From: Bedellia somnulentella
Taxonomy: Eukaryota > Arthropoda > Insecta > Lepidoptera > Bedelliidae
Direction of reading: 5' to 3'
DNA length: 64,000 nucleotides
Assembly: GCA_963576735.1 (NCBI GenBank)
Contig: OY755178.1
Location: 12,524,001 to 12,588,000, forward strand
Made by a program: the position numbers and the translations under genes. Position 1 is the stretch's first letter; each line of letters starts with the position of its first letter. The notes under the pieces are model-generated. The model had not been told where the DNA came from. It worked only from the letters and a program-made list of their open reading frames with translations, and did no database searches. Shown in pieces: positions 11,431-23,990 of this stretch.

Positions 11431-13271
11431 AGACTAGGAGTCGTGGTTATGAACATTTCTTATCTATTTTCATACATTGCTGTAATTAGCGAAAAGAGGC
11501 CAAATTAAAGGAACTGCTTGTTATCTAGTAATGTGGACGTGTGAACCGTTAGTTAAGCAACCGAGATCGCATTTCACCACACAAAGACACTGGACCGGCC
11601 TTTCCCACAATGCCCTACCAAACAATAGCGGCGCACGCAGCGTGGATGATAAGACTACCTCGTCATACCTCGTGTCATACACTGTTATGCACACTAGTTT
11701 TATGTTGTATATAATGAGCAATTGATTTACTGTCTTGTTATTCGCAATGAGTGACACATTTCTTTCTTTTAGTGGAGTATGTTGAGTAGTAGAACAAGAG
11801 GACGAGGTAGCGAAGAGCGATGCGATCTGTAAAATCATTTAAGTAAATACTAAATTTGAGTGACCTTCTTATATAAGTCCTTGAAAATTCAAATAAGCAA
11901 ATATTTATAGTATTGCCAGTATGTCAGGCGTTTTTGGACACAAATTCGGACGTTTATAAAAAACAACATTTAAATCCATGATTCTTATTGTACCAAGTTC
12001 ATCTGTCGGAATGAGAACCGCCCCTTGATATCGGCTGGCTGTCGTTCACGAACAAAAACTTTATAGCAATGGACTCCATTGAACGATTAAGGTAAAGAGG
12101 CATTACAATCAACCGGAAACGGAAGACGCGCGTTTTGCGATCTCGCGGAGAAATTTGGCGGCAGCTGTAGAGGGCGCGCGCGGCCACACCTGCCTGCAAT
12201 GTTCTAATAGGACATTTCCGCAAATTGGAAATTTTATTTACATAAAGTTGTATTCCTTGAAATACTCATTTGGGCACCTAATCAGAGATTTGATGCTCGT
12301 TCAGAATTTTGGTGTTTAGTAATGAGAAATATGCTTTGGCATAAATTTATTTATCAAAATCATTTATTTGGAATTACAAGAGCACAGCATAGTTAGTCGA
12401 TAATAATACGAGGAAACTCAGCCACGGCCCAATTGCATGTAAATATTAAATATCTCAATTTGCAATAGTCATTGTTTTATTACTAGAATGCTACTTACAC
12501 TTATTAATAAAAATAAGGAAAGGGAACCATTTTATACATAATTTTATCGACAACATACAAGATTTTTCATTCTAAATAAAAAAAAAATTAAGCAAATAAT
12601 TCAATAATGAAACTTTGAATTTTCACATGAGATCATTTAAGTTTGTCACCATACCTTCAAAGTTAAAACACCCTTCATAGCAAATATTAAATTTAGACCA
12701 AATTTTAATTGAATAAAAAGTAGAAATTATTTTTAGACACAGCCGGGGGCGGTACGAAATGCTTCCGTCGATTTATCACCTGGATTACAAAAAACGTATC
12801 CCCAAGGAATATGATTGCGCAAGGGTGTAAGACATGCGTTATGAAAAACTTGGTCTATTTCTGATAGCATCGGGCGCCGCCAACTGCGACTCATTTGCCT
12901 CTCCTTTGCGGTATGGAAATAAAATTAGTAAACAAGAGCAAAAAACTTAGCGATATGCTTGCTCCGCTTGATTTGATTGTTTTCTACTAAGACGGAAGTC
13001 ATTCATACAGATGTAAAGTTTTTCTGTCACTTCTGAAATAGCTCTACAGGAGAGATGAAGAGCACGTGAGCGATACCAATGATAAATGGTTGACGTTATT
13101 GGTTGGCTCGACTCGAGATATCGTTTTGGACTTCAGATCTGTTTTATTTTCTCCTTACTAGATCTTTCCGGAGGATGTCGTTATTAATTTTAATTATTTA
13201 TAATTTGTATCATTTGTCAATCGTGAATTATTTCGGGCTCTTTATAAAAGTATGTATAATGTATTAATTAA
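11431..13271. other. Unassigned DNA
   Basis: No gene is recognised. A short GC-rich patch at 12110-12200 gives a minus-strand open frame of about 70 codons without a domain. The rest is AT-rich. Confidence 0.4.
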
Positions 13272-13298
13272 AAGATTAAACTGATATTTAAAGTACAT

Positions 13299-13985
13299 CA
13301 GATTGCATGTCCCTTACTCCAATTCAGCAGTGAGACAGTAGGATGCTCATGCAACGAAATCACTAAGTGCCGCTCGATTAGATACCTCGGCATAGTAATT
13401 GATGAGCATCTTAACTTTAAGGAGCATATTAGTATCACTTCCGCTCGCTTACGGAAAATTATTTTTGTTATAAGGTCTCTACGTGAAGTAACGCATGGCA
13501 GGATACTACGCACCGTATATTTGGCTTTATGCCAATCTATACTTAATTATTGTATATTGGTTTGGGGTGGATGTGCAACTACAACCATGATTGTCCTAGA
13601 GAGGGCCCAGAGAGCTGTGTTGAAGACATTACTAAGAAAACCTCGAAGATACTCCACTTCAGCATTATATGAAGAAGCTGATTTTCTTAGTGTGCGCAAA
13701 CTTTTTATTCAGCGAGCTGTCCTAGCTGCAAAACAAAACATGTGCCAACAGCACCGCAGTGATATGTTTAGCAAACGTTTATTTCAGTTACCGGTACCAG
13801 TGACTCGCACTACTTTTGCTCAACGATTCCCTACTTTTTTATCTCCCTTCTTGTTTAATAAACTGGTTAAAGATATTGTCACATTAAAACAATGTGATAA
13901 ACGTAAGAGTAAAAAAGAGTTATTTAAAAAATTAATGAATATTTCATACGCTGATACGGAGGCTTTGCTAAAAGTTGTCTCGTAG
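13299..13985 (+). pseudogene. LINE pol C-terminal fragment (RT thumb and tail)
   Basis: A continuous open frame runs from 13272 to the stop at 13985. It opens after the RT catalytic block with RSIRYLGIVIDEHLNFKEHI, the conserved segment after the YADD motif in Jockey/CR1-type elements. It continues through LRTVYLALCQSILNYCI, GWGG-like and LERAQRAVLK motifs typical of insect LINE C-termini. No frameshift or internal stop is visible in about 225 codons. Endonuclease, RT fingers and palm are absent, so it encodes no active enzyme. The exact clade (Jockey versus CR1) is uncertain. Confidence 0.75.
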
Positions 13986-14125
13986 TTGTCTCTCACACAC
14001 ACACTCATACATACACACTCTTACTCACTCACAAATATTCACCCTCGCACATACACACAGTCACACATACATTCATTCTCACATACATATCCAATACACA
14101 CACACACATACACTCGTAACTAAAC
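13985..14125 (+). repeat. AC-rich microsatellite in LINE 3' UTR
   Basis: This is an imperfect tract of CACA, CATA and CTCA units directly after the LINE stop codon. Its position suggests a purine/pyrimidine-skewed 3' UTR that expanded into simple sequence. Confidence 0.8.
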
Positions 14126-14380
14126 ACTTCGCAATATGCACAAACTATTACTTAGTTGCTTTTGTAATTTAGTTAGTTTTATTTTTATTTAAATCAGTTT
14201 TTTGTTTATTTTTCTCTCTTAATTAATTAATTAAGACTTGTATTATTCGTTGTGTATTTTAAATGTGTTCCCTAGATTCATGCGATACAGGCAATGCCTA
14301 GTGCGTGAATCATTGTAAATTCTAATGTAATGTGTTTTTCTTGTAATAAATGTCTTATTTATTATTTATTTATTTTATTA

Positions 14381-14893
14381 ATGTGCACTGTAACACTTTT
14401 CTTACTGCAATATATTTCGAATTAATATTAGCGTTTTTTTCTCTAGTTCCTGATTTCTAACGATATAGTTCATTATTAAAGCCTTTTTGGAGTTGTTTTG
14501 TTTGTATGGAATATCACTACCCAAATATCACAATCAACCCAGTAGCGTTAATGAGACTTGTGTATAAATCAATACTTGTTTTCATCTCTTTAAAAATAAA
14601 CCTCTAAAAGATAAAAATCATTTATTTCAAGCTAAAAATAATGATTCTCTGTTTTTTGAATATCACAAATAACTTACAGTGTAAGTTTAACTTAACACTA
14701 CTTAGGATTCAGCAGGTTGTTGTGAGAAATATCCGTAAGGAACTCATCAACACACATCTTTATTTAGTCATATTACAATGTTGATGTATGTCTGGAAATA
14801 TTCTGAATATTGTTTTTGACAATCTGTGTTTTTCAGTTGAAATTTTATTATTATCTCTTAGATTTCGAATATGTCTGTCACAGTTTTTTGGAA
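14381..14893. other. Unassigned AT-rich DNA
   Basis: No feature is recognised between the LINE end and the next SINE. Confidence 0.4.
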
Positions 14894-15123
14894 TTTCCAA
14901 CCCCATTTCTTCCGGTGGGTGTACGTAAGAGGCGACTAACGGTATTGGGGCTTTTTAAGGGATTTTTGGGCGATGCGGTTGGAGACCCATCACCAACACC
15001 TTTATTCTACCATCTTTTCCCCACTCAACTTCCAAAAGTGGCTGAGAAATTTCTAATTTCTCAGCTCTGGCTACCCCTTTTAGGGATTTATAGCCGTGAG
15101 TATATGTATGTATGTATGTATGT
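14894..15123 (+). mobile_element. SINE-A copy, slightly 5'-truncated
   Basis: The copy starts at CCCATTTCTTCCGGTGGG-type sequence, lacks the first 20 or so bases of the family, and ends in (TATG)n. A 12-bp target duplication (AGTTTTTTGGAA) sits at 14882-14893 and 15124-15135. Confidence 0.9.
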
Positions 15124-15299
15124 AGTTTTTTGGAAATGCTTTATTTTTTTTTTGCTTTATTTTAATTTTAATTTCATAATAATTGAATCTGATAATGTTT
15201 AATAAATAATAATGTACGATGTTTATTTTGTATTAATTTTGTATTTTGTATTAATTTTGAATTATTATTTCTGTATAGAATTGTTACAATATAATTCTA

Positions 15300-15451
15300 A
15301 TTTTATGCATGTTAAATTATAAAATACTTAAGTAATTTTAAGCCTCTTAGGTTGCTGCGCCCTTACAGGGTGTCACATTTGTAACTAATCAACTCATTAC
15401 CACCTAATCCCACAATGTGACTTGCAATAAATATATTTGAATTTGAATTTT
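15300..15451 (+). mobile_element. LINE 3' UTR fragment
   Basis: AAGCCTCTTAGGTTGCTGCG leads to CAATGTGACTTGCAATAAAT and a short (TTTGAA)n end. This layout, with an AATAAA-type signal followed by a short repeat, is typical of the last bases of lepidopteran CR1/Jockey-type LINEs. No coding part is present. Confidence 0.45.
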
Positions 15452-15702
15452 TCTCAAATACATGATGTTATCATATACCTATATATATCGACTTGGGAGT
15501 GTCATTATAATTATGGTTTTAAACAATGTTCTAAGGAAACTTGTGAACATAAATTATAAATAGCTCTTAATACTCTTTTTTGAAGAATAATATGGACCGG
15601 ACATCAGCAACTTTGCCTCAGAGTAAATTGGCATAAGACATGATGTTATAAAAATAACTACGAGGATAGTTAACGAAACTATATTAAATACTTATAATTC
15701 TG

Positions 15703-15787
15703 AAATTATTTTTACCATCTTCCAAATGTGGCTGAGGAGTTTTTAGGCTACCACTTTTTTGGATTTATGGCTGTGAATATACGTATG
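15703..15787 (+). mobile_element. SINE-A copy, 3' end only (85 bp)
   Basis: Only the last third of SINE-A is present (ACCATCTTCCAAATGTGG to a short TATG end). An 8-bp duplication (TAATTCTG) at 15695-15702 and 15788-15795 supports insertion of an already truncated copy. Confidence 0.7.
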
Positions 15788-15795
15788 TAATTCTG

Positions 15796-18596
15796 GAATC
15801 TTAAAGTACTTATCATCGGATTAGAGTTGGCATCTTATGAATAAATTTTGGTAATAAACATTTTTTTCTAACAGCAGCTTTTGAAAAACTTTAGTGAAGA
15901 CAAAGTTTATATTTAAACTAAGCTTAGATTTAAACGAAGAATTATTATCAAAAACATTTTTAGCTTACTTCTACCCTCTCTCTATTCTTCTACTCGTTTA
16001 TATAAGAACTTGTATTTAGGTTGCGCGTTCGGTTATTAAGTTCTTTAGTTTTAAAACAGCTTACCGTTTTTTTGAATAATATTTATATTTTGTCTGTTTG
16101 CTTTAAAAACATAATAAAGAGATATCATAAAATATTGAATAGAAAAGAGATTAGTGGTAGTGTAGAGTGCACAGGCTTGTCGTAGTCAAAACGCTACACA
16201 TGTGTAAGCGCAGTAATTCGATTACAGACGAGGGGCGCGCCGGTAATGTAATACACTCTGCATCTACGGCTATGTCCTATTTGATGCATTCATACACCTT
16301 GATTAAAAATATCAAAGACTTCTACTACAATCATCTTCATAACGTAGGCCTACCTCAAGATTAACTGACGAATTGGTGAATTTCGTAGGAAGCCGATGGT
16401 TGGGGGCAACGTGATATCGGTCTTTGCGGAAGTCATAATGTCGTAAAGACGATTAATGGCAGATGATGAAGATATAAGCCAATCATATATTTTTCTGTAC
16501 TCATGGCAAAACACATTAATTCGATGGTTAAAGATTTTAAACTAACTTTGCAAGTAAAATGTGGATCATTCGGAGTCAAACAATGAACCAACTAGGGGGC
16601 TGAAACAAAGCATGATTGATCGCTGGGGCTTTTCCTAGTTCTCAACCCATTAATACGTCAAGAATCTCTGCCGCCTGCAACCTGATGGAAAAAAGCTCGT
16701 CAGTAGGAAATACATTATTGTATTTAAACTTATTTATTGTACGATACTAATTAAAATATGTCATTTTAGGATCTTAGTAAAAGATTTTGGTGGTTTGGTG
16801 GTTCGTAGTAAAACAATATACAACTCACAGCCAATCAGTCAGCCCAAAAGCCTTGTTAGGAAGTGCCCAGCCGTCAGCTCAATATGAATATCACCTTTAC
16901 ATCTGCCGCGAAACCCTCCAACCTTCCATTAAAGCCACAAAAAGGCCACGCGCCGAATACCTCCTTCCGCCAATCTGCTTCCGGTGAGCGCCACTCACCA
17001 AATACTAATGGCATTACCTAGTTTACAAACCATAAGAAACAACCACTTCACTATAATGGATTTGTAGAACCCTTCCAACTTCCTTTTGCGACGTTTCCGT
17101 GTTTTATATTAAACGTCTGAAGTGTTTGTGTCGATATTGTTGTTTTATTTGCTGATAGCCAATCAGCATTTTAAATCCTATCCTCGATGTGACCGAACCA
17201 AAAATTATCCCTTTTTTGAACCCGATCCCTGATGAAGTTAATTGATGATGAATTATGCGTCAGATTGTTAACGTTGAAAAAATCATATTCAGTGGACCCG
17301 AATTTGCCTTTATTATGGGACAATATATTTCCGTTACCATATACATACACTAGCCAGAAAAAATAAAAGTATTGGAACATAAGATAACTATAGTACTATT
17401 ATTTCCCAAAAAAATTATGTCGATGGAGTAGTAATAGAGTAGTCCTATATTTTACTACTTCATTTAGAAACCGATTTATTTTTAATATAACTGATTTATA
17501 ACCTTTTTTTTGTTTCAGGTAAGAAAGCTATTCAATCCTTATTCGTGTACATACTGAACAAAACAGGTAAACTTACATTACATGCTTATTTAGCAGTTAA
17601 AACAGAATGTCACATGACACCTACTATTTGTCTATTTAATTGATCCCTTTAATCTCACACAAGAAGTGTGTCTCTTGATCAAATCTTTACGCAGAACATG
17701 AGTAAAATGAGATACATCTTGTAAACCTATTAGGTAACATAATCCTATTGTGTATTCCTAACGATTCTTTTGTCGTAGTTTAAGAGATTAGCGCCTTGCA
17801 AAACGATACTCTTATCTGGGGATGGGATGAGCTTTGGAAATGGGAACCCATTCTACTCACTATATACTTCGAAACAAGAAAATACAAACAGTAGCAGTTT
17901 ACTTTCAATTAATTTAATAGGGCTTCGTAGGCGAATGGCAATAATGAAAATCTAGTTTTCATGCTCTCCACTATCCGATCTAAATTAAAATGTACTGTTT
18001 CAGTTTTAGAGAAGGAATCATGATTTTATTCGAAAAGGAAAGTAATTTTGGGTTCGAATCATGAGTTTTTTTCAATAATTACATTTTATTCATAAGTTAA
18101 TAGTATGAATTCGCACCAATCATAGGAGAATGACTAATACAATAGCAATTTGTTAGCTAGTTAAATTACTTCTATTTAACTATGCAGAAATTATCCTTAG
18201 CGAAATAGAGGCCTCTGATTAAATGTCTCACAGAAATTAGGGAGTATGCACGACATAAATGGATTTTTGGACTGTATTCAAACTTTATCACTTAACAACT
18301 TATCGGTTTAGTTAAGGAGAAGTTACGTCGCAGTTGTAAGGAATTATTTTGTTTTAATTCTAGCCATTGGAAATTATAAATTAGCTAAACGATGAATGTA
18401 ACTCAATTCAGATTGTGTACTTGAGGAAGAAACTGGGGCAAAAAGCGTAAATGACCATTATCTTATAGTTTTTTTAGTCAAAATTAAAAACGCACATTAC
18501 ATTTCTATTAGAATTGTTTGGTTAAAAAGTTTCCTAATAAACTTGCTAGGAGCCAAATGTAACACATTTATTACATTCTGGACGCTAATGCTGCTG
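15796..18596. other. Unassigned DNA
   Basis: No gene, RNA or named repeat is recognised. The segments near 16600-17000 are less AT-rich, and several 60-70-codon open frames occur, without domains. Confidence 0.4.
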
Positions 18597-18844
18597 TGTA
18601 GTGTCGGCTTAGAATAGCACTAACCCATTTCCTTCGGTGGGTGAACGTAAGAGGCGACTAACGGTATTTGGGGCTTTTTAAGGGATTTTTGGCCATGGCG
18701 ATGCCATGCCATGGAGATCCATCACCAACAACCTTTGTTTTATCATCTTTTCCCAACGCAACTTCCAAAAGTGGCTGAGGAATTTCTAATTCCTTAGCTC
18801 TGGCTACCCCTTCTTGGGATTTATAGCCGTGAGTATATGTGTGT
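18597..18844 (+). mobile_element. SINE-A copy, near full length
   Basis: This follows the family from GTAGTGTCGGCTTAGAATAG to GCCGTGAGTATATG. It contains a small local duplication of GCCATGGCGATGCCATGCC type in the middle. I could not define a target duplication with confidence. Confidence 0.8.
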
Positions 18845-19670
18845 ATGCAAAAACATGCAATTAGTTGCAAACCAATTGTATTTAATTAAAGTTTTTTTCA
18901 AATAATATTAACTTATAGTTTTTCTCTTTAAGGGAACTTTTGCTATTGGTTAATCTCTATCTTATGTTACTTCTAGTTTATAAACATATTTTTTAAGAAG
19001 CTGAAATGTTTGTGAACCATTTTATGGGTTGAGCAAAATACTTATCCTATTATATAATACTTTGCCCTTTTATTAGGGAGTATGAAACTCAATTTGTGTA
19101 CCTTTTTATCAAGAAAGTTATTATTTATTATTTTTGTATTCTGGACGATAATACTAAAACCAAGAAGTAACCATTAAACGAAAATTTAAAAGGCTTCAAG
19201 GTTTTTAATAGATCGACAACAAAATATATAGAACAACGCTGAGGGTATCAACTTAATTTAAAAGTTTACTATGCATCTTACCCACATTTAATATGTTCTG
19301 ATAAAATCATTAATTTTTAATTTAATTCTAACAGAATAAGAGTAATAGTTAGAAATACACTTAACCGAACGTAACCCACGGTTGTTTAGAGCTTACCGAT
19401 AACATCTGGTACACAAGGTGTCTCAATACTGTAACATTTTTTGCAGAGAACACGTGTTAATAGATCCACGTACACAGTATGATTATTACCTTGCCACTAT
19501 GACGAGTAATGCACCTTTAAATAGTTTTTTTTTCAACCCTTATCGTTCCGCTTTCAGTAGGGCAAATAATTTACTTAATTGACGGGATTTCTAAGCAACT
19601 GGTCAAAACCGCCAGAGCGTTTATGAATAGTTTACATTTACATAAAGTGTAATGAAGATTTATAATCATT
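18845..19670. other. Unassigned AT-rich DNA
   Basis: No feature is recognised in this stretch. Confidence 0.4.
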
Positions 19671-19682
19671 ACATTTGTGTTT

Positions 19683-20041
19683 ACATAACATAACATAAAC
19701 GTTCACGCCGAATATCACCGAAGGGGTTGGCAGAGGTACTAATACTTCTGAACATCACGTGACTTTGTCACCTGGTGTTCAGAGTACCCACGTTTTGCAT
19801 GGACAGTGTACTCACGTGATAGGGGGCAGGCCTATCGCCGTTTTGTACGAATACACTGTCACATGTCTAAGTACAACTCAGCCATGTGGGTTTCCTCACG
19901 ATGTTTTCCCTCACCGTTAACAACCATGATAAATTAACCACACATATGTCTTTAGAAAAGACAAATTGGTGTAGGCCCGACCCAGGATTTGAACACTAGT
20001 CGTTTGCACGATAACCGAGTGTTCTACCCACTGGGCATCAC
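19683..20041 (-). mobile_element. SINE-B full-length copy (about 359 bp)
   Basis: Read on the minus strand, the copy begins with a tRNA-like head holding an A box (GCCCAGTGGGTAG type) and a B box (GTTCAAATCCTGGG). It continues through a GTTAACGGTGAGGGAAAACA body, a central hairpin, CCCCTTCGGTGATATTCGG, and ends in a (TTATG)n tail. A 12-bp target duplication (ACATTTGTGTTT) flanks it at 19671-19682 and 20042-20053. It is a Pol III-type, non-coding retroposon. Confidence 0.92.
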
Positions 20042-20053
20042 ACATTTGTGTTT

Positions 20054-22031
20054 CTCCGGTTATAATTGCGCACTTTTATATTTTTATGCTTATTCAACCC
20101 TTTAATTCTTATTGAGAAATAGAGTTACTATTGATCGCTACTTTATAAGATCCCGGCATACCTGCTTTATATTTAAACAAACAAATACAACATATAACCG
20201 CTTGAGTATTACTCATTACTATTACTTATTATAACTAAAATAGTCTGACAATGTTGGAAGATTAAATAAGTTTTATATCAAACTTTTTCCAATTTAATTC
20301 TGTAAAGGATAGTAACAGTAACATTGACCCAGTTTTTTTGAACCCATTGTTACATGAGGCACCCAAGTTTGCGTGCAGGAGCCAAGATGATTCCCCACTC
20401 AACATTAGCCGGGTGTTAATGTAGTTTTTCTACAAGACATGTGCTACTGCCAATTTGGGACTAAAAGGTGTACAGGGTGTGCTCCATTTTGTGATTTGAT
20501 ATATGTGGATATGAATTGATGAATTGCTACTTGGAGATATAAATATGAATATTTTATAAACTAGAGAGAAAACTAACGTTTTAAACACTCATAGCAAAGT
20601 TATTAAAGTTTCTTTGGTATTAACAATGTAGTAAGTAAAATAAACATTGATACAAATGATAAATTTCTTGCAGAAAGTTTTTAGTGGGGCGCAGTTTCGT
20701 TGGGGGTTTCCATTATATCTACATAGATTCCGCTGGAAACAAGAGAGTATCTCGGTAATTAAGCACATGAAAAACTACATATAAAAACAAAAAACTATAT
20801 ACCTACGACTAAACTAATATTTACTTGCCCCTTGATCTCATAAAATATTACTCTGGGGCATGCGAAATTGTATATGAAATAAAATCGGCTAATTAAACTA
20901 ATGGTATAGTAATATTTGGATCACTTGGAAAATGTATTAAATATGTTACGTTCAAAATACTACTTATATCAATTATTCAACGCCCTCACACAATGCTGAG
21001 CTAAGTGGTTCCAAAGAAAAAAAACATTACGTATCAGCAAACAGAAACCCCAGGAGGCAACGGCCGAACATTTGGCAAGTCAAGGGTGATAAGTTATGGC
21101 CAAGTCTTCTGAAGGGGAATAGTAAATAATCTAAAAAGCAATTCACCAAGAAAGTTGTAATACTTATTATTGATTTCGGTAGCTTTGGGGACACGCTCAT
21201 GTTTGTAGGTACGGCCAAATTCGAATAGCGAGAGATTACAATCTTCAGAGCGTTGTGCTTGTATTTCAACGTTATTTCAGATTACTTTATGGATTTCATA
21301 TTGTAGTTTTAGGAAGCTATTTTATTTCAGTAATTTACCTATAAAAAATAACTTGTCGCGACTTTATGACTGCTAGGAATTTATGACTTGCGTTTACTGT
21401 ATTTCCATATACCAACATAAATTCAACAAATATACCTCTAGTTGTTATAAATCCTGTACTGATATTATTTACAGCCGGAATAACTGTCGGCTGAAAGTAA
21501 TTTAACCAACAATGCCTTCTACTCAGCTTAGTATAGCGCTTAGAATGCATGTCGATAAAAATGCAAGCAAGCAGGTAGTATATGTGCCATTACCAACTTA
21601 AAACCACAAACTTATCGGGTCAGAATAGAACGTGTTACATTTAGGATGGTTGGTGATGGGGTCTTTAGCCCAGCGTCCAAGGATAACTTAAATAGTAAGC
21701 GGGAAGAAACGGGCCAATTTTTGGAATCATAGCCACAAACGTGCATAGATTGTATTTACGTATACACTTTTTGTGTTTTATTGTGGATATCTTAGTAGTT
21801 TTTTAATTTAATTTAATTCTTTAGTTTAGTGCTTAATGTTTTTTTACGCACGCAGTGCTTATTTTGTACTCATAGCGTCACTGAAGTTTTTTACCGGTAC
21901 CTATAGCACAGGTTACCCTTTATTAGGTATCGGTTGTACCATTAATTAATTACTATTGTGAAATACAGCTCTGTTCAAATTATTACTTTATTGTAAAGAC
22001 TGTAATATTAATTTTTTTTGGACATAAAAAG
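20054..22031. other. Unassigned AT-rich DNA
   Basis: Minus-strand open frames at 21027-21269 and 21335-21550 have no domain. Nothing else is recognised. Confidence 0.4.
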
Positions 22032-22229
22032 GCGTAAGAGGCGACTAACGGTATTGGGGCTTTAAAGGGATTTTTGGGCGCTGCGGTTTGAGACCCATCA
22101 CCAAAAACCTTTATTATACCATCTTTTTCCCACTTACTTTCCAAAAGAGGCTGAGGAATTTGTAATACCTTAGCTCTGGCTGCCCCATCTAGGGATTTAT
22201 AGCCGTGAGTATATGTATGTATGTATGTA
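22032..22229 (+). mobile_element. SINE-A copy, 5'-truncated
   Basis: The copy starts at CGTAAGAGGCGACTAACGG and runs to GCCGTGAGTATATG and (TATG)n. No target duplication was found. Confidence 0.85.
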
Positions 22230-23010
22230 CAGATTGGAATAATTATCACCACAGTAAATTTCCCGCCCACTATATATATATCACCTACAGAGTCTAATTC
22301 CGAAAAAAAAATTAAGGTCATATACAAAATACAGGAAAATTTCGGCGGACATAATATTTATCAGTGCTTTCGGTGATTACACGCCTCGTAACATCAACAA
22401 TGGGACGAGGACGCAGCGCACCGTGTACTGCACTTTACTTTGACAATGCGCTTACAAAAACTATTCCCAAACAAAATACCTTTCTAATTGTACTCGTATC
22501 GTAACTAAAATGAAATTACTTTTGTGTTTGAAGCATGTCATTGTTGGCCTTTTTTAATTCAAATAATCATGGTAAATGTAGATATTTCTTGATTGGTGAT
22601 GACGATATCTTATATATTCCCCTAACTTTTAATTGGTAACCTTTTTATTGTAAACATGTCAATATTAAGCTTGTATCAGTCAGGATACAGTATCTTTCTT
22701 TTAATTATATACTTATAGAATTGAGTGACAAAAGCGATGAATAAACCACTGTTTTAAATTTATCTCACAGGCGGTTGACAAATAAATTCTGCAGGGCAAG
22801 CACGAGCACTGTTTAAACTAGTTATCGCGTGGGATAAAGCCGCCATCTATTACGCACTTACTTAGTATTGTATACTGCCATCTCATTCTAACCGTTATCG
22901 TGTCGATAAAATAGCGCTCGTGCTTGCTATACTGGTGCTCTGTATAACCCTCAATGGAAGAATAGATAATTTTACGGTGTCATTTATATTAGTAATTGAA
23001 TAAAACAACC
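22230..23010. other. Unassigned DNA with a small inverted repeat
   Basis: GCAAGCACGAGC (22796-22807) recurs inverted at 22916-22927, about 108 bases apart. No element ends or target duplication were found around it, and nothing else is recognised. Confidence 0.4.
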
Positions 23011-23018
23011 ATGCCATC

Positions 23019-23163
23019 GTGATAGCTCAGTGGGTGGAACATCGCTTATCGTGCACACGATGAGGGTTCAAATCCCGGGTCGGGCCTAGACCAATATGTC
23101 TTTTCTAAAGTTATATGAGTGGTTAATTTATCACGGTTTTTGTTGAAGGGTATGGGCAAATTG
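23019..23163 (+). mobile_element. SINE-B head, plus strand, 3'-truncated
   Basis: This is the tRNA-like head in direct orientation: TAGCTCAGTGGGTGGAAC (A box), GGGTTCAAATCCCGGG (B box), then the ATGTCTTTTCTAAAG body start. The sequence leaves the family near 23160, so the 3' half is lost by deletion or later rearrangement. A tRNA scanner may call the head a tRNA. The anticodon arm does not pair properly, so I do not. Confidence 0.75.
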
Positions 23164-23363
23164 CCCTATTCAGACTTTCAGAGTACGTTTGAGCTCCTTG
23201 GAGAGAACATGAAACGATCTGATATTCGTATGATGAGATAAATTTGCGCTATACCACATTCTGTTTAAGACCGTATGATTAATGTACATACTTCGAATTG
23301 TATATGTAAGTAAATAATTATCTGGATCCAAAATACTTCTTACACTCAAGTTTGATGTCCGTG

Positions 23364-23469
23364 AAAACTGAAGGTCTACTCCGAGAACGATAATTAGCAT
23401 ACATATCTCTTCTACCCATATTTCATATTAATATTTATTTCTTTCTCCCTCGCACGATCGAATATTCGG
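23364..23469 (-). repeat. Dispersed repeat D, minus copy
   Basis: The reverse complement matches 27357-27455 closely (GAATATTCGATCGTG, GAGGGAGAAAGAAATAAA, TATCGTTCTCG). No coding capacity. The family is unnamed here. Confidence 0.65.
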
Positions 23470-23571
23470 ATTTTTACATTTTGATATGTATAGAACAATA
23501 TAAATATTGGCGCTTTCTATTCGATGAAACCAGCGACAACCACGGTGGTATCGTTGGATTATGACATGTTG

Positions 23572-23961
23572 GCATAACATAACATAACATAAACGTTCAC
23601 GCCGTTTATCCCCGAAGGGGTTGGCAGAGGTACCAATACCCCTGAACTTACATGGCAAGCGCCATCTAGTTTCCAGAGAAGGTACCCACGTTTTGCTTAG
23701 ACAGTGTACTCACGTGATAGGGGGCAGGCCTATCGCCGTTTTGTACGAATACACTGTCACATGACTAAGTACAACTCAGCCATGTGGGTTTCCTCACGAT
23801 GTTTTCCCTCACCGTTAGCAACCATGATAAATTAACCACACATATGACTTTAGAAAAGACAAATTGGTGTAGGCCCGTCCCAGGATTGGAACTCACGCCC
23901 TTCTGTTTTTCGGGCGGATGTTCTACCCACTGGACTATCATGTACTGATAATAATAACTAA
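23572..23961 (-). mobile_element. SINE-B copy with a variant hairpin core
   Basis: The tail is (CATAA)n and the head carries ATTGGAACTC (degenerate B box) and an A box near 23920. The core differs from all other copies: the usual hairpin is replaced by a different sequence that can also fold (arms 23644-23656 and 23661-23673). A short ACATGTTG repeat (near 23562-23571 and 23962-23971) may be the target duplication. Confidence 0.8.
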
Positions 23962-23990
23962 TACATGTTGCCATGTATTCTCATATAACA

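Larger units (their letters stand above)
13272..14380 (+). mobile_element. 5'-truncated LINE, 3' third only
   Basis: The insert holds the C-terminal part of a LINE polyprotein (13299-13985), an AC-rich 3' UTR (13985-14125) and an AT-rich 3' end finishing in AATAAATG and (TTAT)n near 14346-14378. The RT palm is missing. I found no target duplication. It differs from the 25-kb and 36-kb LINEs in protein sequence and tail. Confidence 0.75.

Noticed and set aside
22796..22927. MITE defined by a 12-bp inverted repeat
   Set aside because: The arms are short, there is no target duplication, and no extended terminal similarity. Chance is a fair explanation.
23019..23090. tRNA gene
   Set aside because: The A and B boxes are good, but the sequence continues into the SINE-B body and the anticodon arm does not pair. 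The same head recurs in other SINE-B copies.
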